The notes beneath the pieces were generated by a model. The model searched no databases. It was not told the DNA's origin and worked only from the letters and a program-made list of their open reading frames with translations. From the NCBI GenBank assembly GCA_016617855.1, contig JAECUM010004972.1:1-64000 (forward strand): DNA of 64,000 nt, given 5' to 3'. Source of the stretch: Megalonaias nervosa (taxonomy: Eukaryota; Mollusca; Bivalvia; Unionida; Unionidae). Positions 49,301-61,300 of the stretch are shown piece after piece. Positions within the stretch are counted from its first letter, which is position 1; the number at the start of each line of letters is the position of its first letter. The translations under genes and the position numbers were made by a program.

Positions 49301-52300
49301 TGTATGTATGCATGTATGTATGCATGCATGCATGTATGTATGTATGTATGTATGTATGTATGTCTGCATGTATGTATGTTTGTATGTATGTATGTATGTA
49401 TCTATGCATGCATGCATGTATGTGTATGCATGTATGTATGTATGCATGTATGTATGTATGCATGTATGTATGTATGTATGTATGTATGTATGTATGTATG
49501 CATGCATGTATGTATGCATGTATGCATGCATGTAATGATGTATGCATGTATGTATGCATGTATGTATGTATGTATGCATGTATGTATATATGTATGTAAG
49601 CATGCATGTATGCATGTATGTATGCATGTATGCATGCATGTATGTATGTATGTATGTATGCCTATAATATGTAGCTTGTATAAACAGTAAAGTCATGCTT
49701 AATGCTCATGGAAAACTATCACCATGGGGCAGTTTATACAGTTAATTTTCATAGTGGTAATTTAGAGGTAAAGGCAATCATAGATAAACAACCTCCATTC
49801 TACACATTATTTAACTGAGGTGTTGTGGGAGATCCTATTAGGATAATCTGGGATATCCTATTAGGATAGTCTGAATAGATAAAGTATATCAAGTGGAACA
49901 ACCCAATCACTGAAGTTTGGTACCAATCAGTGTATACCACTCCTGCAATAACTCACACACAACGGGGTCCACAAACATAGACCGCGCTATAAGTGAGGGC
50001 GCGAGTTACCGAGGGACCTCCAAAAATTGAAAACAAATCACTTGGACATCAAGAAAACAGTGGGGGGGGGTGTCGGGGTTAGGGAACTTCGCTGTTTAAT
50101 GACTGAATCCTCATTTTACATTCACGTCGATAATAATTTTTAATAACGCACTTTTTCTAATGAAGTTGTTCGTTATTCTGTTTAAATAACATTTATTTTC
50201 AAAATGTCCAACATGTGAAAGATCGTTCCAACTGGTTTCAACAACCATTACGTTTACACGAAAACATGTGTGTATTACATCAATCCTTTTTGTTTTCTTG
50301 AGGAGTCTGGTTCCCGGAGTGGTATGGCATTGTATACTGCCAAATTGGGAGTCAAAAGAGCAGGGAACGATACACCACCAAACAAGATTCCTTTTGTAAA
50401 AAAAATAAGCAAAATTTTCGTGAGACAATCGTCTACGTCGAATCTCAATTTTTGTGCTGTTCATTTAGTACAGTATTGATATCGTGATTTCATTGGAAGT
50501 AATAATGAAACTTTTGATCATTCCTGAGGATATCTCAAAGTGCCAGTTCAAGAATTCTCTGAAACTCGCTTGCCCACAATGGTCCGTATCTGTGAAACCA
50601 AGCTCCTTATTTTACAAAGTATAGTATTCTTTTCGCTTGGTTGCCGTGCTATCTTTGATCACAGTTACCAATGAGTCGGTTAATTTAAGGTAGTTTATGT
50701 TACATACACAATAACATTTATAACAGCATTCAACTGATCAACTGAAGTGAGTTCACCCGACATATGACCGGGGCAGCTAGATTTTAAGTTTGTAGGATTT
50801 TCATGCCTTTTCACTTTTCTTTTATTTCACCTCCATTATTTGATTCAAAAGACATAATTAACATGATAATACACAGGAGGCCAGCTTTTAATTCAGTGCA
50901 ACAATGTAACAAATACTTTTGCTAATCAGTTATCAAAACACGGTCAGCACCTAAATAGGTTCTCAGAGAAATGCTCGTGAACATAGCTGTTACGGTAGAT
51001 TGACACATTTTACGTTTAATTACAACAGGACACATTGCATTTATGATGATTACACTTAAAAGGAACTAGAAGATAGAACCAGAACACAAATTTCAATTGA
51101 TAAAAAAATTATTTAATTTGTATTTATTTATTAAAGTACTACCTCCACTCGGCATAAGTGACATTTTAATTGATCAAAATTTCCTTACATATCATTAATT
51201 GCGGTGTGCTAGGAATGTCACTTGGAAAGAAAATGTAAAATAATTGTATGACTTATTTTTAAATTTGGTATTTCGTAATGTTGATTCAAATTTCCAAGTC
51301 CTATCTACCGATTTCGACGATAAAACGAGCGATATATAAAAGTTTTTGTAGCTAATTTTGATCACAATTTCCATAAAGTTCATAACATAGGGATCTATTT
51401 TTGGGGTAATTTCTGGTTTAAAAAAATGGGATCCACGCCTGACCCCACGTTATAAGTGGGTTCACGAGTTATCAGGGCACGAGTTATCGAGGGAGTGGTG
51501 TATTAAATACTTCAAAAGAAAACATATTTTACTTTCTTTTATTTAAATTTGAATTTCCAGTCATTTTGTATAGGCTTAAGTGAGTAGATAACTTATTTTT
51601 AATTGGATGACTTCACTTTGTGGGTCACATGATACACACTTTTTGAGTCTCAAAAATCCCCCAACACTAGATGATCAGCAGGTATATAGTGAGCATAAAA
51701 TTTTAGTATCAAAGGATCATATGCATGTTATAAACACTAGCAGGTGTTACCAGGTCTTCATGTAACCACGATGTTAGACTAACAAGTCAGATAAAGTATT
51801 ATGAAATACAGCAAATGATGTTTTGCCAACAATTTTACCTTTATATCCATCTTAGTGGTAATTCATGTTTGTTTGCATTTTCATAGTTCCTTGTGTTGAA
51901 ATAAAAAGACTACCTTTCATTTTGTTTTATTTTATTTAGCACAGCATGCAAGCTCCCACCACTCTGTGATTATTACCAAAAAGTTTACATTCATAATTTT
52001 TTGCATATCTTTAATTGACTAAGTGTTAGGTCATTAATATATCAACATTAAGGATTTGCTCAAATTTTGCAGTTTACAGGAATAAAATGTTACACAATTA
52101 AAAAACCTAAAATGTTGAAGTTGTTAGCACTTGCACAAGGTAAGTTATCATTTATTGGTACTCTTATTATTGCTTACGTCTACTGTACTTGAACAAAATT
52201 ATCATGCAAACATTAGAATAAGATCCTTTTACAGACCAAGTCCAGGGTCAAGTCAGGTTAAAGTAAAGTATGCTCAGTGAAGTATTTAAATGGGTTATAG

Positions 52301-55300
52301 TTTCTTACTGCTGTACACCATTTACTTCAACCCTATTATTAAAACTGATGAAATAGAGGATATTTGCTTGAAATGAGTGAACAATGGATATATTCATAGA
52401 GTGGAGGAAAAACTCAGTATTTTCAGGAGTGGCCAAGCCAAGCGTGAAAATAAGTTTTTCACCCAAAGAGATGAAATATATCTGTTATTCACTTTGCAAG
52501 CAGATTGTCTCCTTTATTTTAGACTCAAATGTATTGGCTAGCAATATGTATAACAGACTGACGTAGCAGATTTCTTATAGTATCCCACATGATAATGTCA
52601 GGGGTTTCCCATTTATGTTCTGGTGTGTTTTGTGTGTGCATGTGATTTGGAATTTTAACATAACTTTAATAATTTTTCAGTCATATCACTAAGATGTCTG
52701 CAGTGCGGCAGTTTATAGTGATGTCGAGCACTGGGGCATCATGCCGCAGACATGTAGGATGATATCCCACCCAGTCCCATTATCCTGACACCATGCGGAC
52801 CAGTCCTAACACTAATGCTTAATGCTGAGCACCTAGCGAAACAGCTTTTAGTACTATTTTGATAAGTCTTTGGTATGACTCGGCTGGGGTTCAAACCTAC
52901 GACCTCCCACATCAGAGGCAGATGCTCTAACCACTAGCTGTGTTTTGTCTACATTCACACAAAAAATAACAGTAGTAACATAATTCTCTTCAAGGTAATA
53001 CACATTGTGGGATTTGAAAAACTTGTTTCATCTGCATGCAAGGTGGCCATACTTACCACCAGGCTTGTTAAGCATCTAGTGTAACTCAGATTTCTTGGTC
53101 ATAATGTTTATCAATGTCTACTGATGGGACAGTGAAAAAAATATTCACATTATTTCATACTATTGGATTATCAACATTATTTCTCTTGGAAAATCCAGTA
53201 GTTCATGGTCTAGCATAAAACAAATGTCAATATTGCTAATGTGCACCACAAACAGCCTTATATGCCTTATAGTCATCTATGTAGGCACCAGTAGATTATT
53301 GACCAATAGGGTCCAGTCACCCTAATGATTGGTCAAGGTCTGCAGTTCATTACTTGCTTTTCAACAGTGCTTTAAACACATAATTTGCTATATTATGCCA
53401 AGGCAATGGGTCCTGAGAGCCCTTCCCAAGGACACACCTTGTCAGTTGACCCAGACTGGCCTGACTAGGTATCAAACACACTACTCCTGGATTACATATC
53501 ATATCACCTGATTTGAGTGGGTCCTATGTGCAAGATCCTCCCTGATTCATCATTGTGGAAAACAGCTCTGTCTGGCTCTGGACTCAGGCAGTTCATATCC
53601 AAGTCACCATTCTCAGCCTATCAGAAACAAGTAGGAATGTGTTCATGTAATTTGGATTCCCTGCCAATATTAGTGAAACTAAAGCATTAACTGACATTCC
53701 AAGGTGGTTTAATATGCAAAGTTCAAAGTTCAAAGTCAGTGTTCATAAATCTGTAAAACTTAAAAATGTTGAAAACAAAACCACATTTGGTCTTTTTAAT
53801 ATCAAGCCCCAAACTAAATTTGCTTTCAATCTGTGAAGTCCTTCGAAAGTTATTAAGCTGAAACAGAAATCGACTAGAGATGGTCATGATGGGAGAGAAC
53901 ATGGCAGACATGGTGTAATGTGCCCTCTCCATAAATCTTGACAGTGGAAGAAGACAAAAATGGAAATTTGTGAATCTAACTGCTGGAATTTAAAAGTTGC
54001 TACAGTAAAATCCACATTACACTTTCAAAACTGTTTACATGAATAATAATGTCACCTTTATGACACCGCATTAAGCAGACATGTTTATTTTACATGATTC
54101 TGTGTAATTGTCCAACCATATTAGAATACTGGCTATTTATCTGACAGTTTGCAAGCATTAAAGAATAAATGTATTTTTTCAGAAATTTCACTTTTAAAAG
54201 TGAAATATCATTTAATGTCTTCTTATTCAATAGTGAAAGACCATTATTTTTTGTTTAATTTATTGTACTATTTATCTACACCTGAAATGAGTTGAACTTA
54301 AACAAAATGTTTTTTTAATGTTGCGGTGTGATACAGATTGATTGGCTTACCAAGGTTAACATAAAGGAGTTTTTCTTCAAAGATAACTTTTAAATTTTGG
54401 TAGCCAAATTTGCTAATACCATGTAAAAAGAAGTGCCTAATAATGATTTTCTTATTTTGCAGCTTCAGGTAAAATATACTGTGTGAACTCAAGGATGTTA
54501 GCTGCTAATATGTTCCTGTTAGCTGCTGATTGATTCCTGTTAGCTGTTAATTGATTCCTGTAGCTGTCAATTGATCCTTTAGCTGTTGATTGATTCCTGT
54601 TAGCTCCATGATATAAAAAGTACATTACATTACAATCATTCAGTCTAAATAAAGTGGAATAGTTCTGTCCACAACTTACACTCTCTTTTCTATATAAAAT
54701 AATAGGAATATAGATCTTCAACCAGGCTACAATCTTAGGATTTGTAAATACTCCTTATGAAATTGTTTTATGGCAACGTGGCATCAATACTCTGAAATTT
54801 CCACAGTAATCATCCTTATAGGACAAAGATTATTGTTTCAGTACAGTTTAGCTTCATTCATCTGATCCAGGGTCAAGCCACAGGGTGATTCAGGGGAAGT
54901 AACTGCCCTCATCAAGAAACTTAACCTTGACACAAACTGGCATGCACTTTTCGCAATTTCCCAAATAAACCCTTCCATATTCTTCCCCAAATGGTGAATT
55001 CTGCATAGTTTTCAAAATGGTAAGAAAAACTTGAAGAATTAACTCCAGTGAAAATTTTGTTGCCTTTCTTGCCTTCCATCATGCACGGAGTTAGGCAACT
55101 GCAAACCATGGGAATGGAAGTCTCTGGGAGATGAACTAAAAACCCCAAGCTTTGTCAACAAACCCACTGTACCATCAAAGAAAGCTTTTTGAGGTTGAAA
55201 ACTTTATATGCAGTAAAGAATATTTCCATATTTCCAATGAAATCATAGTGGGAAGAAATAATTTGTCTTCAGTGAGTATTGGTCACTTGTTTTCAGGAAC

Positions 55301-58300
55301 TTGCCAATTTTCAATGTTACTATCTAATGCTATTAATGAAGTTACGCAACTGTTTTTTCAGATTCAGAATAGAAAGATTTTTAAAATTTTCATAACATAC
55401 AGAATATTTTGTGTATTTTGATACTATTTAACTTTGCAGGGCTAGTATAACACCAGCCATTTAAGAATTTATTCTGTCGTTAAAAAATCTGATCTATAAC
55501 TTATTTTCCCATTAACTTCACCCTACAGTGACATAAGGGAGCAGTGGCTTTGTCATTTCACTGGCCTAACTTACCAATTTGTCATTCTCCAGGGAATGTA
55601 CTTCAAAGTATCCCAGAGTTCCCTGAGGAGTAATGATGTAATGCCATGGGAATCCCCCAATGTGGACATTGTGGTCTGAACATCGCACCTGAAACAGTAC
55701 AGGGGGCGTCTCTGAAACATAAATGCAACATAATGACACTGAAAATGACAGCAAGGAAATTTAAGTAAATTGTGTTTCTCTGAGAATACTTACCCAATCA
55801 CATTATCGTTATGGATATAAGCCTGCTATCTCACTATTCCATCCCTACTAAAAGACCTCTTGCCCATTACCTCCCCTTGCCACTGCCAGGTGTCACTAGT
55901 TTTTAAGCTGAGCAATATACTAACAAGGATGCTTGCATGGTGGGGTGAATGGGAGGGATTTTAAAAAATGTAATTGTGTAAGGATTCTTGGAGAAACACA
56001 ATTTACTTAAAAATTTGCTTTCTCGTTCAAAGTAAGTTCCCCAATTACATTAACGTCAGGAGAATAGGTAATAGGAGGAGGGAAGGCTGAGCACTGGACC
56101 TCTACCTCAGGTATCCTTCCAGGGAATGATGGCTTGATTCCCCATACTAATGATAACACATTTTCCTAATTACATAAGCAACACAGTTTAGGATCACTTG
56201 ATCTGTGATAATCATTCTGTGGGAACAGGTGTTCCATTGGGCCTGAAATTGCAGGAGGCTGCCACCCACAAGTGGGCTGTTTACGGGCAGTGGGGTTAAG
56301 AAGGTCAATGTCTAGAGATAGGAGGCTTGAAGGTGGAGAAACTTTGTTTCTTGTTGCCTCTGTATGATTGCCTCCTAGCTTGGCTAGACTGTAGTCTCCT
56401 GGCATTGGGCTGGAATCTATACTGCAAATGTGACTAAAAAGATCCTTGATCCCTTGTCTGCTTATCATTCCTCTGCAGTGGCAGGGACTGGTTGTTTCAA
56501 ATGTCTGTGTGAATTAAGTGGTGAGCTGGATGGGGCAATTCTGCCTCTTAACTTCTTCAATTTTTCATCTAAAGAGTAATGGCAACCCAAATTGCATCAT
56601 CCATAAAGCCAGGGTATGATGAGGTTTGAGCAACGTAGATCGCAGGCATACATCACATCGTATCAGGTCTAAGTTGCCTGAATCAGAAGCATTGGCCATG
56701 GAATGGAGAGTTTGCCTGGTTAATGACTCTAGCAATCCTGACCAAGCTTGGTCATTGCCGGATTTCTCTGCAAGTCTGGAAATTGCCAACGAGGCCAACT
56801 CTAACACTGAATACATAGCGACTATGCTCCAGACTTGCTTTGACATGGCATGGAACACATTGGTGGAGTGGACATTTCTGAAAAGAAAGCCTTAGAATTC
56901 CCTGGGTCACCAATTATACCCAACAGCAGGTCACTGATCTCCTTAAGTTGGGGAAGGAGGTGAAAGGATGGCCTCCAAAATCTACTGATGCTTTTACTTG
57001 AGTAGTGGAAGGAGGTGGAGGGCATTTTGAAGTTGCCAACACCCTATAAATTTCCTTGACTGCCGCCTTGAGGCTAAATTCTAATCTGTTCCATGTTTGT
57101 ATCTGAGTACGGCTGATTTGTAGGAGCTTCCACACACTCACTGTATGTTGAGTCCTGATCTGGTTCAACTTGCAGCTCTGGATAAGCTATACCAGGTGGC
57201 ACTGATGACTCAAATTTGTCCTCTTTGAAAATTTCACTAACTCTATCTTATGGATAAGCAATGAACATAATGGAAGTCCGGCACTGCCAGAATGGCAGAC
57301 TGGTTTGCCTGGTATATGGTCAGCCTGGTTGTATGGTCGGTGATGTCTGGACTGTCAGTGACAGTGAGGCTGTATTATGAAATGAATCCAATGGATCCAG
57401 TACAAGCTCCATGCATCCAGACTTACTCAGATATGCAGGGAGATTTATGCCAACTGGGCAGCCTAAAATTGCGGGGAGTGAGTCAGAAAAAGGTGTGGAA
57501 GCAAGTGAGGGAAATAAAGGTAATATCTTGCCTGGACCAGACAACACATCTGTTTGAAGGCGGATAGTTGTACCAAATCAATGTTATTCTCCTCCAATGC
57601 TGTGGCTGACAACTGCAAGCAACAAATTTAAGGTTGGAGGGGGGGGACCCCAGCATCCCCCACAAGACTCGCAATGGAGGCTGACTTTGGATGTATACTA
57701 AGGATGTTAATGTTATCTTTCCTTGACTTATTCCATCTTTCCTTCCCTCTTGTTGATGCCTTCTGGACTACTGTAGCCCAGACTTCCTCTGTCCACATAC
57801 ATTACACACTGCATGGCACAGACGATGTACACTTAGTACATATGATACAAGAGTCATGGTTGTCTTCCTTTGCTTTCAACTGTTTGCATTTCATGTGTTT
57901 AGTTGACATTTCAACTGAAATGATGGAAGAAGAAAAAACAAAGCATAAATTAGCAATTTAACATTACTAACTTGCTAAAACCACCCCCATCACTACAGAG
58001 TAAGCGAAAATAGTGTTGCGCTAACTTGCAAATGATGTGAGTTCAACAACAATGTGGTGTAATGTGGTCTTAAATATAAATAAACATGTCTGTAAAGATG
58101 TCAAAGTTACTCAAATTTGGAAAGAAAATTTACAAACAATGTATGCAACATATAGAAGAATGGTTGTCCAACATAACAAATCCAAATTTAAAGTTGGATG
58201 GTCCAATTTTAACACTAAGATGGCTTGGATTGTTTGAGGTATAATGTACGTGTTATCAGTACAAGCTGCAAAGCTAAAAAACTGGTGCCACCTGGCAGTG

Positions 58301-61300
58301 GCAGGGGGAGGCAATGGGCAAGAGTTATTGTCCTTTGTCTATATCAGATAGATGATTTTCTTCTTTTAGTAGGGCTGGATTTGTGAGGCAGCAGGTTTAT
58401 ATTCCTAACATTAATGTCACTGGGGAACATACTTTAAGGAGAAATAGACATTTTTAAAAACTTTAAAGAATATAAATGGGGCAATCCCTCCAGTAACAAA
58501 ATGGGGTCCATAGTAACTGTTTGGTAAGGCAGCCATCGAGTCTGCGAAGGAATTTAATTTATCCTTGTGTCCAATTCTGTTTGCTTTTGATTTGAATGAG
58601 TTTATCCCTTTACCTCACAGTCTTTTGCTTCATTGACTGTTGCCACACAAGGAATTGTGTTATAATCAGAACACCTGTTACCTAAATGAATCAATACACA
58701 TAAGCATACCTGTAAAATTCATAGCAGTTAAGTATATGTTAAGTTCAACATAAATTTTAACCATTTTACCTTTTTTGCACACATCTGTTATCTACGGACA
58801 GGATTAAAAGTAAAATCTTATATTTATAACTGTATAATTTTTGTTCACGAAACAATTTTTGCATTTTTTAAAGGGCGAAAATGGTACCTGTCAGGTCAGT
58901 ACAGCTGTGTGACCAATGATATCTGACCTTTCTCAACCCTGAAATCTGCCATTCAACATCTATATTGATAAATCATCAGAATTTGACAAATTATCAAAAA
59001 TCAGAGTTGTCTACATCAACATCAGAGCCTATAGTTGACTTAATGAATGAAGCCTTCTTAGTCATAATTCTGATCATCCAAACTCAAGAAAGTGCTGAAT
59101 GAAATCCATGGCCTACAAATTGGCAAGTGGAGAATCCGACCCAACTACTTTTAAATAGCAGATTACAACTATATCAAAATAGAAATCTTGTGATGTGATG
59201 AACAGTGGTCCCCCTCTTGAACGGCCCCCCTGACCAGCAGCCACCCGCTTCTCACGGCCAGAACCCCTTGGTGCTGACGAGTTTGTGTTCAAAAGTACCC
59301 CTCAAGAATGGCCACCCCTCTAACACGAACAGCGGCCAGCATATTAGTACAAAAATGTAAAATGTTCCCTTCACAAGCAGCCATTTTTATTTCGAATGTG
59401 TCCATAACCAATAATTTTGTGTTCAAAAGTACCCCTCAAAAATGGCCACCCCTCTAACGCAAACAGCGGCCAGCATATTAGTACAAAAATGTAAAATGTT
59501 CCCTTCACAAGCAGCCACTTTTTATTTCAAATGTGTCCATAACCAATAATTAATTCACATCATAAGGTATGTAATCAGATTATCTCAACTGTTGATACCT
59601 GTCTCTCGATGTCAGGTTTCCGTTACTGAAAGAAGTGTTGGCTAAAGTACAAGTAACACTAAGATTAATATTATATCATTATATATAAAAGCTGATGTTT
59701 ACAGGAAATGGGCTCAACAACGTTGTGATAGAGTTTTGGGCTTCACACATCTGTCGAGTTCTTCTCTTTGATGATTACAACCGGATGTAACTGTCAAGAA
59801 CATAACATGGTCAGCATAGGCTAAATATAGATTTTGTGGATTAACACACAAAGAGAAATTAACCTTGAACAAAACAGGGTACCACACAAAGACTGAAAAA
59901 TCATGTGACAGTACATATATCGCTTCCTTTATGAAGCAGGCACTTCGTCCACTCTACAAAAGTTTTGTCTGCACAATTAAATTGCATACAGTTAGCAACA
60001 TCTGAATAAATCATTACCAAACATTAATATGTTATCACGTAAATGGAGGTGTATTACTTGAGAAGAAAGTTGGTTATTCTACTCGGAGAGTGGGGAGGGG
60101 GTACTTACCAATCAATTTTATGTAGAAAATACATGACTAAAACAATTTTATGCTGAAAAGACTTGAATAAACAATATCATAACCGATAAGGAGATTATTC
60201 AGCAGCAGCGGGAAAATGGAGCAAATGGAAAGAGAATTATGTTTGTACCAAGATTTAAATGATGTTTTTGAATGGTTTTGCAATGTGTATGACAACAATA
60301 CCCACTCACATATCATGGTTACATCAAGAGTAAGAACTATTAATATATATTCAGTTGAAATAAGTCTATTCTTAAGACAAGAGGAACCTTTTAATAATTA
60401 ATGTTACTTTTAAATGAAGATATTAAATGCTTTGAAGTATGTAGCTTTCTTACTACGTACATTACATATGCTTCTCACAAAAAATTTAGTCCCCCTCTGG
60501 AAAGGCCACCTGTCTTATAAGGCCACTTTCCCGGTGCAGAAGGGGTGGCTGTATAAGAGGGGACCACTGTAATAGTTATTTACCTCACTGCTTGTTGTTT
60601 TCCTTTAAGTTGGCACAACAAAACCAGTTCAAACTGGCTGATGCTTACCGTGGGCATCCCAATACATTTCTATGTGGATGATGCAGAAGCGTCCAAACAT
60701 GTTTATATGTGAATCAGATGAAGGCATCCAATAGTACTTCCATAAGAAATGAGTATAGGTGTCCAAAAGTGCTTACATGAGGTAAAGAGTTCAACATATT
60801 ATTGGCTTATATCATTGTGAGGAAATGGGGCTAAGGGAAGACCAAGGCAACTGTTCCAGGTTGATTTGGGCAGAAATTAACCCTCAACACTTGGATTATG
60901 AGTCAGACATTTTTCCAACAGAGCTATCATGATTCCATTGTGAAAGCAAATTGACCAGTGAACTAAGCAAATATCACTTGATGGATTTTGTTCATTATCA
61001 TAAAAGCAATCATTTAGCAATTTGGACATTTAATACTTGGTTAGTGCATATGTATCAGATTAAAGGTAACAAAAGGTGCCTTGTATATTTTTAATTGTAT
61101 CACTGTTGGTGCAATAAATCTCCTTTCTGCTGGACCCAGTGTCTATTTTGCACAAATTCCACAATGGCACATAATGGCTGAAGTTGCATATGCAAATATA
61201 ATGTGCTCGACAGAATATGTTGTGACATCAAGAGTAGTCTGTCACAGTGTGATAGCAGTATTGTACATTGGGGGCACAGTGTCATAACAGTATTGCACAC

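Larger units (their letters stand above)
48578..53507 (-). other. DCAF17 intron, 4.9 kb
   Basis: Holds the TATG/CATG array, a pogo-like element, a family-1 SINE and a small hairpin at about 53298-53337. Confidence 0.85.
55750..58446 (-). mobile_element. Compact DIRS-like element with inverted terminal repeats
   Basis: Left and right ends are inverted copies for about 150-180 bp. For example, 'ccctactaaaag' and 'ttgccactgccaggtg' at the left are inverted at 58370-58270 on the right. The coding strand is minus. An internal region (55970-56065) is complementary to both termini joined end to end, the signature of DIRS-1-type retrotransposons, which replicate via a circle and use a tyrosine recombinase. 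At 2.7 kb it is shorter than complete DIRS elements. I find gag-like remnants but no RT or tyrosine recombinase, so it is presumably non-autonomous. Exact ends are uncertain by a few bases. Confidence 0.7.

Noticed and set aside
48884..49696. Open frames of 135-270 codons on both strands
   Set aside because: They are produced by the stop-free TATG/CATG tetranucleotide array. The His/Thr/Tyr or Cys/Met/Val/Tyr periodicity is a direct translation of the repeat.
49990..50060. Minus-strand stretch near a GTAACT donor tested as a DCAF17 exon
   Set aside because: It lies within the pogo-like element's terminal region and does not encode the conserved block.
54298..54492. Minus-strand 64-codon frame tested as the missing DCAF17 exon
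   Set aside because: It has no acceptor with a pyrimidine tract, no similarity to the expected segment and the wrong phase. The true exon was found at 53508-53617.
60880..60935. Functional tRNA gene
   Set aside because: The cloverleaf is incomplete and the acceptor stem cannot be paired. It is better explained as a SINE relic.
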